Shown: positions 12,921-25,707 of the stretch, in pieces | Position numbering within the stretch: position 1 is the first letter of the stretch | Layout: each line of letters starts with the position of its first letter | Assembly: GCA_003693705.1 (NCBI GenBank) | Contig: RBZT01000375.1 | Span: forward strand, 1 to 64,000 | Length of the DNA stretch: 64,000 nucleotides | From: Polymyxa betae | Lineage: Eukaryota; Endomyxa; Phytomyxea; Plasmodiophorida; Plasmodiophoridae | Direction: 5' to 3' | Position numbers and translations under genes: made by a program | Notes under the pieces: model-generated | What the model was told of the DNA's origin: nothing | Database searches by the model: none | Seen by the model: the letters and a program-made list of their open reading frames with translations, nothing else

Positions 12921-13072
12921 TGGGTTTAGTTTTCTGTAATTCTATGAAGTGACAACGATAGGCTTTAGCATTAAAAATTGGACTTTAGTGTTTAACTAAG
13001 ATTTTAACTTCGGTAACTCTCCATGGCTTCTATTGCAATCTTAATAATAATGGCAAGGAAGTGCACGAAGTT

Positions 13073-16000
13073 TTACCTAGATAGCTGCCTGCGAGCTTGA
13101 CGCTCGGGAGGCGTTCTTGTAATTCGAACATGGTTACTGGGAGCATATCCCTGCGAAGCAATCATATCAATGAAACTGTCTAACTCCGGCACTAAACATG
13201 CTTAACCAATTTTCCATTGAAATCTACTTGCAGCCATCCATCAGGAAGCTTCTTTAATATTATCATCAGGTCCCCTTTCTGAAATGATACTTCAGATGGA
13301 TCGGCTGCTGAAAACGGATATAATCCGATAGCGTATTCCGCTGAACTATTGACTGATGTTGTCGGGCTGCTCATCTGTGAAAGAGCAATGCCAGGATCTG
13401 CGAATATATCAATATGTTGCAGAAACAAGGTTATTGACTTTACTTAAGCTTGGCTTTCGCTCGTGTTGTGAAGGGCCTGATTTCTGTAACAGTTCATCCT
13501 GCTTCTTTTGGATTTGGTTAACAGAAACCGTCGGTACATTACCAATATGAAGCTGGAAACTCACAATCAATGCTCTACACTTGAGTAGATTACAATTAAT
13601 ACCATCAGTATTTGCCCTACAAGCTGTAGTTGCATTTCATCTTCAAGTTTCGGATCAGGTTCCACAACAACTCGTCTTCATAGCATTAAACGAAAAATTA
13701 TCGAAACAAAAAACTTAGCTTACTTTCTTTGTTTCAACTTCGTCGAATAATCTAGCTGTTGTGTAAAGTTTAAAGGCAGAGGCTTAAGCAGTAGAGCAAC
13801 TTGATCGTATAAAGCGGTGACAAGTTCTGTTTTCCGTTCGCAGATATAGACATAATCGTATTCGTTTGCAACATGAATGACAATTAAGTTGTCGGCATAG
13901 GGACTCATGCTAACCTCTGACTGAAACCATTACTGCCTAGTAGTATTGAATTTGGCAACCGATAATGTACCGTTAATGCAGGACAACGGGATTTTCCTCT
14001 TCAGCTTGTTTTTCGAAGTCAGACTAAACAGGAAGTTTTCGGTCAACAACACGTGCCGGTTTTGAGTCTTATATCGCCGGTTGATCTTTAAAACCTTATC
14101 AAAAAATAGAATCCGGCTTTCGCCATGCTTTGCCAACAAAGCTTGGACAGTAACCGATGAAGCACCGCCTTCATAATCTAAGTCTTTTGGTCAGAGCCAT
14201 CAGTAAACATTGGAAAAGCGAGACCTCCAAAATAGCTGCGATTGAACGATTGCACGCGGCGAAGCTTTCTGTTTCCAAATAATCCGATAGCTCGTTCTTT
14301 CAACTCCTTATAATATTTTCGGGCCATATAAGACCGATATATCTAGTATGCATTAAGCAACTCTCAAACCAATATCTAGCACTGTGTACCTTCTGAATCA
14401 TAGTCGCAAGATCGTGGAGGCGACGTGATCGGAGTTCCTCAAGCGAGAATAGCGATAACGGCTCGCGAATGAAGACTTTCGTCTTTCCCATCAAATACTG
14501 CGAGTTTTCGTTGATGTTCATTGCTACAAAAATTTGAACACATTGTAATGAAACAATCATTGTTGGATATACACCTTGAAGAATTACTCGAGTACCTTCA
14601 TCTGGCTTGCCAGTCCAGATTGGCCAGGTCTTTGGAGTCAGCATTTTGTAACTATGTTTTCAGCGATTTAGATTCTCAGAGGAAAAGGTTCCAGCGGCGT
14701 ACCGGCTGACGAAACGGTCATATTCCAAGCGATATGCAAACCCAGCGCGACGAACGCGAACGTTCTCTAGAAGTCCTAGATATTTAATCTGATGCCTGAC
14801 CATTGCTTCATCAACATATCCAGCGCGTTTTTCATCATTTGGCTTGATACAGCGGATGTAGCGAGGTTGGCAACTGTTTAGCTTGTCTGACAGCTGGTTA
14901 ACCTGCAATTTAAACTGGGTTCCTGCCTAAAACGTTTTATGAAAAAATGAACAAAGTGAACGTGTCCATACAGTTAGTGGTCGCTTCTGATTCACATCAG
15001 CCACTTTTGGGAACATTTCTCGCATAATTTCTAGTTTGGATGCTTCGCCGAGTTCCAGTAGATCAGGCCAAACAAGATCCTACATATGCGGTAGTTAAGG
15101 ACCTCTCTAGAGACGTTGATTGCGAACCTTGTTTTTAACAATAAAGAGTTCAGCGTCGTAGGTCACCTTGCCAGCATAATGGGCAATGGTGAATACTTTT
15201 CCTAGCTATATACACTATTGAGAATATACGATGTCATCTTAATTCAAAATGCACCTGTTTAGGTATGAACAGGTGGTCATGGTTTGCAAATGCGTCGCCA
15301 AGTGAGGCTATAAAACTGGCAACATCTCCTTTGGGAATTACACAGGCCTCGTCTAGAAAGGCAAGTATACCTGATCAAATATATCACATCGGTAATCAAA
15401 ACCTTACGTTAACCCTGACCGTAGGGTTTTTTCTCAATTAAATCAACAACAATTTTGTTGTCGTAGAAATCAATGTGTTGCCAAGAGATACCTAGTTTAT
15501 CTAAGAATTCCGACCTAAGCTGCAGACGACTAGATGTACCTTCAGCATCGTACTCTTGCTGTTCTGCTTGAAGAGTTCGTGCAATGAAAACCTAATTTCG
15601 TCAACTCGGTAGTCCATAACAAGTGAAAAAGCCACCTGCTGCAATTTCTCATTGGCGTAATTGATGCATAACTACATAGCAGCTAAGTGGTATAGTCGGG
15701 GATTGCAGACGAAGCGGATCGTACTTGTTCAAAGCTGTTGTTCTTGAAGATCTCAAAGCCTAGGATTGATAAGCAACAAATTACACGACGAGCAATCTGA
15801 CTCACCATAGATATCCAAAATGCCGATTTTTGCGACGATATCAGAGTGCTTCGGGGCGATTGTCTTGTTGATTCTTTCAATGATCCACTGAAACAAGCGA
15901 TCGTATACAAGCTTGGCAAAAGCATCTCGAGTAAAATGGCCTAAATGAGTATCAGCGTCGTGTTTGGCTCTGGCAAAATACGTCACCTTGGTCGAGTTCC

Positions 16001-17471
16001 AAAGGTTTCAAAATCGATGCTTGTCGGCCAGCATTCACGGATCGGAACAACAAAGCTGATCTTGAATATAGATTAAACGAAAGCGAAGCATAGTTGTACA
16101 ATCTGACCTCAAACGCTCCTCTTCACATTCCAGCAGTTTGCTCACCTTGGATAATGCGTCGTCTGTACTGATGGTGATCGCCTCACCCTCCTTCTTATAT
16201 TCTATCTGACCGATCCACAAAATTGCACTACAAAGATGTTAGCGAAATGGCAATAGGAACATACAATTTATATAAACAACCCAAAATGAAAATTCAGTTA
16301 GTGGACCTTATGATTCGAAGGATATCGCTGACAATTTGCGGCTGAATGTCCATGGCAGCGAGACTTCCTGCGAACCAGAGCCTTGTCACTTTCAACACAG
16401 AACCGGAAAAAATTGGTACCCAACGTATTCTTGAATTCATCTCTGTCATTCATTCCTTTGATTTCGGTGCAGCCAGAATGAAGGTAATGGTAATATTCAG
16501 GAGCCTCAAGAAAATATTGCGATTTGACATTAGCATTGGCTCCTCGAGTTAATTGATAGAATATATGAAAATTTCTTTCACCTGTAGCCGAATTTTCTGA
16601 ATGGCACGCACGTAACCAGAAATCTACAAACCTTCACCTGTCTGTACCACTCGTGATTTTTCCAACAAAAAGTTAGAAACTGTTCCGCCAATAGGATCAC
16701 TTTGATAATTGAAGGATATCTGCTTGAGTCAGCAGCAGTCAAAATTAAGGTCTGCAACATACCTCCATGTATTTTCCAAACCGGGAAGAATTTGAATTTC
16801 GTCGTGTAGATGCGTTTCCGAAAGCTTCTAACACGGCCGAAGTTTGGAGAAGTTGATCTTTGATTTGTTGGATATCGCTTAAATCTGAAGAAACAGCAGC
16901 AATATACTATACAGCAAACAATCAGTTTAAATCAGCACAGCAATTTGTCAGCAACCTGCATGAATAATTTGGAAGCTTCCGTTTTTCCAGCGCCACTTTC
17001 GCCTGAAATAATGACACATTGGTTGATGTGTTGACTCCGAATTGCAGCAATGTTTTGCTCAGCTATCGCATAAATATGTGGTGGATGCTCGTAAATATAT
17101 CTACCAATTTTGATGAAACAAGTCCAAATAGTTTGATCCTATTACCTGTCACGATATTTGTTTAAATAAGCTTCCCCATATATACTGAGGGATTTGAACG
17201 GATTTACACTTAGTAAAACATTTCCTATATAAGTATAGATATCATTAGCAGCATATCGCGATGTCAAAGCATTCAGAATGCCATCTTCGTCGACATTTTG
17301 CAACAAGACCAAATCATGTACAGCCTGTTTCGAATACAAATGGACCGATGAAGCCATGTCGGTCTCTGATTCGCTCGGATCTGAGACCAACTGATAATCG
17401 GGCTCGATTACGTCGATTCGAGAAGAGCACGGATCTGTGACTGATGCTCGAATCCATTCGATAGCGCCCAT
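13073..17471 (-). CDS. Class I myosin heavy chain with TH1 tail and SH3 domain
   Basis: The gene starts at 17471 ([10 protein letters not shown]) with a short leader, then the motor: [12 protein letters not shown]-loop [12 protein letters not shown] (near 17000), switch [14 protein letters not shown] (near 16780), and the actin-binding/converter region [16 protein letters not shown] (near 14850). An IQ-like neck follows ([13 protein letters not shown], near 14400), then a basic TH1 membrane-binding tail (about 13720-14160). The C-terminus is an SH3 domain starting [15 protein letters not shown], which continues over an intron to [10 protein letters not shown] (about 13100-13400). The stop is TAA 13073-13075 after ARRQLSR. 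This is the layout of short-tailed class I myosins that link actin to membranes in endocytosis and motility. There are many introns of about 50 nt, and I have not fixed every exon edge between 15000 and 16600. Confidence 0.85.
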
Positions 17472-17916
17472 GACATGACTGAATATCAGTTTATGTTGAC
17501 TGCACGAGGGGCACCACTGCGTTAAGTCTGCGTTAGATAACCACTCATCTGAATAACGTTAAGCATTTCTATATGTGTTCTCTAGTATGAAGTCGGTTTG
17601 TTATGTTACTGTCCCATAAATCAAGAACAGATCTCACTGTTATTTACGAATCGTTTACTTGACAGGGATATGCAACGACGATCGGCTATTTAGTGATTTC
17701 GATTGTAAAAGAAAAGCTTTTGAAGAACTAATTTATTGCGTTGAATTTTGTTCGAAATTTAAGGCATCAAAAGTGCTGCAAGTGGTTGCTATCAATGATT
17801 GTGAAACAGGACACAACCGTCCGGCAAGTTTGAAGATATTCATCAAGAGACAAACTCCATCGCCGGCTTCGTGGCCGAGCCCTTCCGTTCCGACCGACCA
17901 GAATCATAGTTTTGAA

Positions 17917-18342
17917 ATGGATCTAAAACGCCTTGCTTTAGTTTTATGTTTAGTGGCTGTCTTCATGGCCTTTCTGGTCCAAAGTCAACAAGACCAGTCT
18001 GACGAGAACCAGACTGAATCTCCAACACAAAATGGAGTCCAGCCGCAATCACAGCAGAAGTTCGGCAGCAAGCAGTCGAAGTTCAAATGCTACAAGCGAT
18101 GCATGAAAAGATGCAAGAATTACTGTTCTAAAAAATACTTGGGAAGCGGCAAAGGAGGCGGAAGAATGATAGCACAGCAAGAGGGCGACGACGACCAAAC
18201 TCAGGGAGGTGGTGATCAACAAGGAGGTGACGTTCAGGAGCAACAGCAAATGAGGGGTAAAGGAAAGGGCCAAAAATACCGTGTCTGCTATCAACGTTAC
18301 TGCCCGAAGCATTGCAAGCGACAATGTCACTACGATTCATAA
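17917..18342 (+). CDS. Small secreted Cys-rich basic protein
   Basis: This is a single-exon 141-aa protein. I chose the Met at 17917 because it begins a clear signal peptide: a short basic end, then the hydrophobic core LALVLCLVAVFMAFLV. The open frame continues upstream to 17659 but that part is not signal-like. After a Gln/Ser-rich spacer there are two Lys/Arg-rich cysteine clusters. The first is C-X3-C-X3-C-X3-C near residues 49-61 and the second is C-X4-C-X3-C-X3-C near the C-terminus. They are separated by a Gly/Gln/Asp-rich linker. Paired CX3C helices with eight cysteines resemble helical-hair-pin defence peptides in pattern only. I recognise no family. It may be an extracellular antimicrobial or host-interaction peptide, or a wall/matrix protein; function is unproven. 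Confidence 0.75.
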   Translation: MDLKRLALVLCLVAVFMAFLVQSQQDQSDENQTESPTQNGVQPQSQQKFGSKQSKFKCYKRCMKRCKNYCSKKYLGSGKGGGRMIAQQEGDDDQTQGGGDQQGGDVQEQQQMRGKGKGQKYRVCYQRYCPKHCKRQCHYDS

Positions 18343-18787
18343 GCAAGGCTTCATTCTGCTGTCCGTAATAAAGTGTGAATTGTGTCGATCGTCAGTTATC
18401 AACGCCGAGCTTCCAGAAAATCCTGTTGCTGCGGAAATGTCCAATCTGATACGACCACGACATCGTCATGGTATAGAATAATCGTCCGATATTTTACGGC
18501 AGTTATCCTAGAATGCAAAGATGGTACACAATCACAAAGCCAAGGCCAAACCAGATTCGCGGCGCAAGACCACCCTCTTGCTTACCAATCAGGGTATCGG
18601 ATCGTAACAGATCTTTTGCTTCCAACGGTATTGTCAGGAACTTGAGCGATCGTTCGCTCTAAGCAAACACATACTTCTACCACTTCTGCGTGAGGATGTC
18701 TCAAATTGTGATGATTATGTTACAGGTAGATTGCGCCGGTTTGGCTGCGCTGATCATTAAGGTGTCCTGCATTATTTCGTTGCGGTC
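18343..18787 (+). other. Unresolved short region upstream of mitochondrial uL1
   Basis: A Met near 18522 opens a basic frame (MVHNHKAKAKPDSRRKTTL) that stops after about 28 codons. A further coding-like stretch lies at about 18612-18725 in another frame. These could be exons of a small gene, but I found no consistent splice pair of normal length and no family match. The region may instead be the uL1 promoter and 5' leader. Confidence 0.25.
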
Positions 18788-19648
18788 ATGTTGTGGTCTG
18801 CCAGGGCAGTGGCTAAGAGCCGCTGCATGTCGACTGGAATCTCGATCCAGGAGGCCGTCAAGCAGGTATTCTTCATCGTCTGATAGCATGTGTCGATACC
18901 AAATCAGTTTAGGCGAAGTTTATGAATACCTCTTGCCGCGATGAAACGATTCAGGTCGCCATGCGACTGAACGTCGATCCGAGGAAGCCAAACCAGAGTG
19001 TTCGTGGGTCGGTGTGCTTGCCGCATGGCCTTGGAAAGAAGATCTCTGTTGCAGTTTTCGCAACCGGGAAGGCAGCGCAAGACGCTCGATCGGCTGGAGC
19101 TGATTTTGTGGGCGCCGAAGACCTCGCTCAATCAATTACTGAGGGGAACGTCAATTTTGATCGATGTATCGCTACTCCGGATATGCTTGGGGTCACTTAA
19201 GCTTTCAGTTTCATTTTTCTTCATTCATCAAATGTCAAAGTAGGTCGTCGGTCGTGTTGCTCGTATTCTTGGCCCTCGTGGATTAATGCCGAACGTAAAA
19301 CTCGGAACTGTCTGCAAAGACGTTGCCAGCGCCATAAAATCAGCTAAACAAGGGCAAGTCGAGTTCCGTGCAGAAAAAATGGGCATTGTCCATGCCCCAT
19401 TAGCAAAAACCAGTTTCTCTTTAGAACACATCGAAGATAACCTTAAGTCAGCCACGATTGCAATCTGAGACTTGTGATTCATTAACTTTTTATGCAGCGA
19501 GTTGATTCGAGCAATTCAAGACGCTAAGCCATCTGGCGCCAAAGGCAATTACATTCGCGGAGCAACGTTGACTTCAAACCGAGGGCATGCTGTTCCTCTC
19601 GACGTTTCGGTCAAGCCATTCACAATGCGCAAGACAAGCAACCGTTGA
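18788..19648 (+). CDS. MRPL1: Mitochondrial large-subunit ribosomal protein uL1m
   Basis: Four exons (18788-18865, 18913-19191, 19244-19446, 19498-19648) give 236 aa with consistent phases. The sequence is the bacterial-type L1 protein, which binds 23S-like rRNA at the ribosomal L1 stalk. Hallmarks are the N-terminal helix [13 protein letters not shown], the [16 protein letters not shown] strand, the highly conserved [18 protein letters not shown] loop and the C-terminal [13 protein letters not shown]. The first residues ([14 protein letters not shown]) are Arg/Ser/Ala-rich without acidic residues, like a mitochondrial presequence. It is short for a presequence, so a 5' exon could be missing. 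Cytosolic L10a/uL1 is much more divergent, so an organellar role is favoured. A plastid origin cannot be excluded by sequence alone. Confidence 0.85.
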
Positions 19649-19787
19649 TAAAAATTTCTTGAATACTGGGTTTGGTTGCATAGTCAAGCTCGTTGAATGG
19701 TTTTCCAGAAGCCTGATTTCCCCAATGTTGATTTTACCTAATCTTTTGCAAAGACGTGTAATTTGTATATACTTAAACATTATGGAT

Positions 19788-22700
19788 TTACTGTTTATTA
19801 TGCTGATTTTGGTAGAATTCTGCAATTTCCGAACTCGATGTTGCATCTTCAGGTTTCTTATCCGGACGAACCTGAATAAATCGTGGAAAGCGAAGTGCAA
19901 TTCCTTTATCATCAGCAACTAGGCCGATGGCAGCTTTATGCACCGGGCTAATAGACAAATCTGCCGCTTTAATCTCCCAGACCTATAAAAAAATAATGTC
20001 AACTTCTTAGCAACAAATAAGCTATCAATGCAAACTTGGGATCCATCCAGCCACTCATCTGGCAGATCCTTTTCACCGTATCGATAGTATCTTCGAGGAC
20101 CCTGATGACTCCGACTTAGAGCAGCTGACAAGATTAGACAGTTACGAACCTCGACGATATGTTGTTTAGCCCAGTCGGTTAAAACCTGTAGCATTTCGTC
20201 GCTGAAACCCGTTCCAATTTTGCAAACGGATTGCAGATCTTCACTGTCAGCATCATAGACAGCAAGCAAGTAGCCGCCGAATGTTCCCGTTCGCCTTCCC
20301 TTTCCATAGTACGCTCCTGAGTAAGGTATTTTTAAATAATCCAGTTACAGCAACTGAAACTGACCAATAGGAATTAGGTCAAACGAATCGGTCAATCCTT
20401 GCATATAATCTTTCTTGAGTTTCCTCCACGCATGGCTACGTTTATCAGGCTCATACAGTGCCAACTGGCCGTCATTAAGACACTTGACCTATTAACGAAC
20501 AGTTAAAATATTTCCAGGATGGACGAAGCAGCTGACCATTAAACCTTCACAGTTCTGCGCAATGGATTCGTCAAGGAATTGAGTGATCTCCATTTCGTCG
20601 GTCCTGGACAATGTCAGACTTTCAGAACAATAGAATTAGAATATCAAACGTTTCTTTGGAAATGGTGAATCGAAAATGGTCTTCGATTTCATTAAATGAA
20701 GAATGCAGCAAGCGCCTTCGTTCTCTCAAAGGAACTGAGAGGAGCGACTAATAGAGCATCAATACTTTTTATGGTTTGAGGGCAAGTTGCATACCTTTCC
20801 ATTCAGAAATATCAAATCAAAGGCAAAAATACATATATCAACAGCAATATCTTCGGTTTTCACATCTTTTCTCTTTCGAGTGGATAGAACCTGAAATGGG
20901 CGAATGCAATGTGTAGTTCGATCGAATGCAACAGCCTCTGCATCGATAATACAGGATTGCACCAAGCCTGGTTTGAATGTCTATAAAATTTCTGTAAGAT
21001 AAGAAATACAATATGAGAATGATTGCCTTTGAAATCATGCCAACAATGTCGGGAAATTTAGCTGTTGTTGTCTCTGCATTGCGGCTAAAAACGTGGGCAT
21101 TGCCGTCCTCAAGAACGTGGATCTAGATGTTTCTTAGCGTTGGATTGAACGACATCAGTTTCAGCTTTTTGTTGAGTAAAGATTAAATGAAAACAAAAAT
21201 CCAACCTGCACCCGTTCACCGTCGTATTTATATTCCAATACGATATCATGACTGTCGAAAGTTTCCAGTACCTATAAATTTCAATTTGAGAAAGAAAACA
21301 GTGAACAAAGCAAACAGCTAGTACTTGAGTGACAGATTTAGCAGGCGCTGCAAGCATGCATTTGATGGGAATGCCGGGCGTTAAGAAGCAATGCTGATTA
21401 AGTTCACTGATTGGATACTCAAGCAGCGTGGGAATGATTTTAGACAAGTTTGGACACTCCACCCAAGCTCTTTTCAGAGCTGCAGTAGCAGCCTCAATCT
21501 CTCTGGAAAGATGAAATCTGAGCGCAATGAAGGAATACAAAAGCAGAGAGACTAACTGCAAAAGTTCAAATTCTTTGAGAACTAAAGAAAGGTCGAATCG
21601 CTTATCCGGCAACTCATTTATTTTCTTACGCTCTTCTTCTGAATGTACAGCCAATTAAATTCGAGAACGGCCGGATGATATTAAAACACTTACCTGATAG
21701 AGGAGGGGTTAGCACGACAGCTCTAGCAAGCGACGGCAGGATTGTTCGAATCGAGCAACCGATTCTTGTAAGCGATGAAAATGAGCAGCAGAAGGAGATG
21801 ACAAGACCAACCGTAAATTTCCTTGAAACGACCGGACAATGTATCGAGCTTCGCATTCCCGGCTTGCCACCAACAAATTTTTGATTAAACCGATTTTCCT
21901 GTCCGCTTTGTTGTCCAAAGCAATCTTACGGAACTGGTTAAAAACTTTAGCAACTGACGAGATAAGTTAGCCTCGAGAAGCCCAGATTGAGTAGTGCCTA
22001 TACCAGTTAGCGGTGGCGGTGGAAAAATAGTCGTCTGCGAGGTACGGCTTTTTTCAGCGATCTCTCCTAAATCGCCGACGTCTTTCAGTTCCGCTGAGAG
22101 CTTTTTCACATTCCGACCGGTACTTCGACGTTGTTAGGAACGACACAAAGTCGTAAAGTAATCACAAACCTTTGTGCCAAAACTTTGATTAGTAACCCAT
22201 CTCCAACACCAATTTCCAGTCCTTCATAATCTGAGCCAAGCTACAAAATCAGGCACGAAAGCCAAAAACAAACCCCAGTACCTTGTTGATACAAAGATAA
22301 ATCACTGATAGTAAAGCCTCGGGATTCTTAACGATCACTGATCGGAAGAAATTAGTGATTCGGTTAATGTTAGGGATTCGCCGAGATTCGCCTTCCACAT
22401 CATGAAACAATCTTGACATGTAAAGATATGGCATGCTATATGAATCAGTAACCGTTAGCGACCGTATATATTTGAGTGGAAACCCACAAACTCTGGACCG
22501 ACAGGCCATTCGCTGTCGCGAAGAGGATTATATTTAGGACTTAGGCAGACTTCAGTTGCATTCAACAAGCAATAAAGAGAGTAAAGTACAATTCATCTTT
22601 GCCAGGCGCATGTTTGACTTTGGCCCGGATATCAGCTGTTGCAAGTGTCCTGAACACAACTCAATAAACAAGAGTTTTTGGGCTCCAACTTTTTTAACTG

Positions 22701-23495
22701 TCTTACTCTAATTCGTCCTCAGTATGCATCTCGTCTTGCTCATCAACCAATCTTTCATCGTCAGACGGTATTGTTGCAGATGCGTCAGATCCGCTTTCAG
22801 CAGCAATTTTCACTCTTGGAGGTCTGGAATCGTCCTAGAGCACGGTTTCACTATGAGATTGTCACAAGCCGACACTTCATACGTTCGCATTGTCTCTATC
22901 AGGTTCTAATGGAGCATTCTGATCTGGCTGATTGTCTTCGTCGGATTCTACAATTTTCCGAAGACTGAACGACTTTGAATAACCGTTAGGGTCGTTGATG
23001 GAAGCAGCATTACCGCTTCGACGGCACCTTGTTCTCTTTAGCGCTGAAACAGAAAGTTGAGAAGTAAAATTTCAGCAAAAATGACATACCCAGAATGCAC
23101 TTCGACCTAAACGATATTAGTAAAATTAAAAAAAAATAGGAAGGCAGACATACCGAGCCAGAGCTTACTGTTGTGTCCACAGGTTGCTTGCTGGCTGTTT
23201 TGCCTTCAGGTAATTTCATGTCTTTCTCTGAAGTCTTTTGCACAGTTTGCTTTGCAGAGCGTTTCGCTGGACTTTTCTTAATATCGACGAGATCCGCTTT
23301 GCGTTTGCTAAGTAAAGATCATCAGAGAATCAGTGAACCAGGATAAATTGTAATGAACCTGGACGGCGGAACTTCAGCTTTTTGGGCGCCGTCATCCTTC
23401 GACTCGCCTGCTTTCTTGAAGAACGATCTATTGGTGACCGTTATTGCTGCCAATTATCCGGATTTCAATCAGTACCCAATGGAGGTCTGCTTCAT
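19788..23495 (-). CDS. LIG1: ATP-dependent DNA ligase I
   Basis: Exon 1 (23476-23495) and exon 2 (23359-23427) encode a PCNA-interaction box, QTSIGSFF, immediately after the start, as in other LIG1 proteins. A Lys-rich disordered leader ([20 protein letters not shown]) follows. The DNA-binding region is visible near 22250-22520 and 21900. The nucleotidyltransferase motif I with the adenylated lysine is [10 protein letters not shown] near 21210-21240. Motif III-like residues [10 protein letters not shown] lie near 20930. The OB-fold segment has [12 protein letters not shown] near 20190. The C-terminus [20 protein letters not shown] (near 19880) is the typical final strand with the conserved RFPRF motif. 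The stop is TAA 19788-19790. About a dozen introns of 45-60 nt interrupt it. It seals Okazaki fragments and repair nicks in the nucleus. Confidence 0.9.
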
Positions 23496-24506
23496 ACCCT
23501 CTCCAGGATTGAACTGACTCGCTTTGAATCAGTTTCAAAATTGATTACGATGTGAATCTGGAGACAGAGAGATGCACGCACCTGTTCACCCGCAACAATT
23601 TCCTTCTCCAGCTTCACTTGAACTACCCGCTTCAATCCCATCATATTAGGTGGGTTCAGGTATATTCACATTATTCGGCAAAACGTAGCATCTTCGTAGT
23701 TGATAACAGGTGCAAGAGTTGCTCGGCCTCAGATTTAGATGCTGAACCAGAAATGGGTCTCAGTTTTGGTGGTAAATTAGGTGGAGTTGTTTATGAATAT
23801 AATAAACCACAAATCTGTCCTTAGATGCATGCTTAGATTATCAAATCTGCAATGTGATGTGATCAAGATTGTAGATATGAAGAACAGAAACGCACGGCCT
23901 CAGGAACTGCAGTTATTACTGATACGATTGTTGTGAAACACGGAAACTGTGAAGCCTTGATAAAACATTGCAGCATCTGTCTTTTAAAGGTAATAATCAA
24001 AACCAGTAAGCTAATCATACCCCACAGAAAGTGAAGACCCAGAACCATTTAAATCTTTCTGAAAAAAAAATAGCACAAAGAGACAGCAATCATGGATGTC
24101 GAATGACCCCAATATGACTCGTTTTTTGAAATCACTAGCCATAAATTGAGAATATCAGCAAACATGGCGCAAATACAGCCTCGCTCATGATTTATAGGGA
24201 CGCCTCAGCAACCGGATTACAGTCGAAACTGGTTAGCGGCTATCTGGCGACCCATTCATTACGATCATTTGGGATGTACTCGATTGTGGTCGACCTGTAG
24301 ACCCAACAGAGGGGAGAGAGAGAGACAGACAAAGAGACAAAGAGTGACGACGTTAACGGGGCGGTCACTTTTCATAGCTGCGCCAATATTAGCTATAATA
24401 TCCGATTGCGCTTCTACCAGCTTTTAACTGCCGCCGACATCTTGTCGTCGTCAGCCCAGCGCTGCCCTGGCTCCGCCGTCTCGTCGGCTGACCCTCCAGG
24501 TTCTCT
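23496..24506. other. About 1 kb between LIG1 and ArfGAP1; possible small gene
   Basis: The interval separates the divergent starts of LIG1 and ArfGAP1. Plus-strand frames at 23552-23824 and about 23895-24115 show some coding-like composition, including a Cys pair, but no family, and the exon joins are ambiguous. A purine-rich GAGA/GACA tract sits at about 24310-24345 just before the ArfGAP gene and could be promoter-associated. Confidence 0.3.
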
Positions 24507-25614
24507 ATGTCTTCCTCGTCGAATTACAAGGAGAGATTGCATAGGATCCAATCCGACCCTGCAAACAAGGCGAGCGGTTCAATTGGCCTTACAATTATTG
24601 TCTAAACTAACCTTGCTTAGACCTGTATCGACTGTAATTGCCCCAATCCTCAATGGGCGTCGGTCTCACATGGGACGTTCATCTGCATTGATTGCTCTGG
24701 CGTGCATCGATCGCTGGGTGTCCATATCTCGTTTGTTAGATCGGTGACTATGGATTCCTGGAGCGACAAGCAAATTGCCATGCTGGTCCATGGCGGTAAT
24801 GCACGAATGAGGCAGTTTTTTACCGACCAAGCGTTCCCAGCTGGCCTGTCGCATGCGGTAATTGCATGGCTCGCCTTTTATGCAAATATGTGTTGAAACT
24901 CAATAGGAGAAATATGGGTGCAGTGCAACTAGTGCTTATAGAGACCGATTAAAGCTTTTAGCTGAAGATAAACCGGCTCCAGAAATTCCTTTCATCGGTT
25001 ATATCGCGCCGCCAAGAGCTTCATCGTTCTCAGCAGCGCAATCAAGCTCTGGATTCGGAAGCCAACCTACATACCGGTCATCGGCGCCGGCTGTACCGGC
25101 CAATAATGATATTTGGGGATCAGTTTCGAGCGTATTCGGCGCCATTGCTAGTACCTCTCGCGTCGTGGTGGAGAAATCTCAGCCCGTTTTGCAGGATGCT
25201 GGAAAGCAGGGTTGGGCAGCCATGACATCGCTTTATGCTAAAGCACAAGAAATGACGACTGGTGCCATTTCGAATCCGTCACCGCCGAATGATGCCAGGT
25301 TCCCGCGAGAGACTGGTCTACCGCAATCGTCGATGCCGAGTTTGTCGTCGGATGCTTATTTCTCTTCGTCATCGAGATCGAATATACCTTATAAGGGTTT
25401 GTCATCCGACGACTTTTTCACCCAAGAATCGTTGCGAACCTCACAACCGTCAACGCAACGTGATTCTGTTCCAGCTCAGCAACCGAATGTTGCTGCAATC
25501 CAAGAACAGCGATCACGACCACTGTCATCCTCCAGAACAGGATCTCAGGTTGATGGGAATAGCCATGTTGAGGAACTGAAAGACGACTCGTTTGACGATT
25601 GGGGTTGGGGTTGA
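24507..25614 (+). CDS. ARFGAP1: ArfGAP1/Gcs1-type GTPase-activating protein
   Basis: Three exons (24507-24569, 24621-24857, 24907-25614) give 335 aa in frame. The ArfGAP zinc finger is complete: C-X2-C, 16 residues, C-X2-C in the segment [14 protein letters not shown] to [19 protein letters not shown], including the arginine finger in the HRSLG motif. The zinc finger is followed by MRQFF and [11 protein letters not shown]. The long C-terminal half is Ser/Pro/Gln-rich with amphipathic segments ([25 protein letters not shown]) like the curvature-sensing ALPS regions of ArfGAP1. It ends DDWGWG, like the C-terminal tryptophan motif of ArfGAP1/Gcs1. It stimulates GTP hydrolysis on Arf1 at Golgi COPI vesicles. 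The first intron appears to use a GC donor (AAG then gcgagc), the only join that keeps the zinc-finger frame. Confidence 0.88.
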
Positions 25615-25707
25615 TATGTTTATAAAGTCACTGTCTGTAAAACTCATTTGTAGCCAGTTTCATGCATAATTCAGTTTATAGATTACTACTATATGGAACT
25701 TATAATG

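Noticed and set aside
17659-17916. Upstream extension of the Cys-rich protein frame (86 more codons)
   Set aside because: The extension is polar and would bury the signal peptide inside the protein. The Met at 17917 starts a textbook signal sequence.
18520-18610. Basic MVHNHKAKAK frame considered as a Brix-domain or ribosome-biogenesis gene
   Set aside because: It stops after about 28 codons and no consistent splice extends it into a Brix-like sequence.
24300-24345. GAGA/GACA-rich tract considered as a microsatellite or CRISPR-like repeat
   Set aside because: It is short, imperfect and purine-rich without regular spacing. CRISPR arrays are not expected in a eukaryotic nuclear genome.
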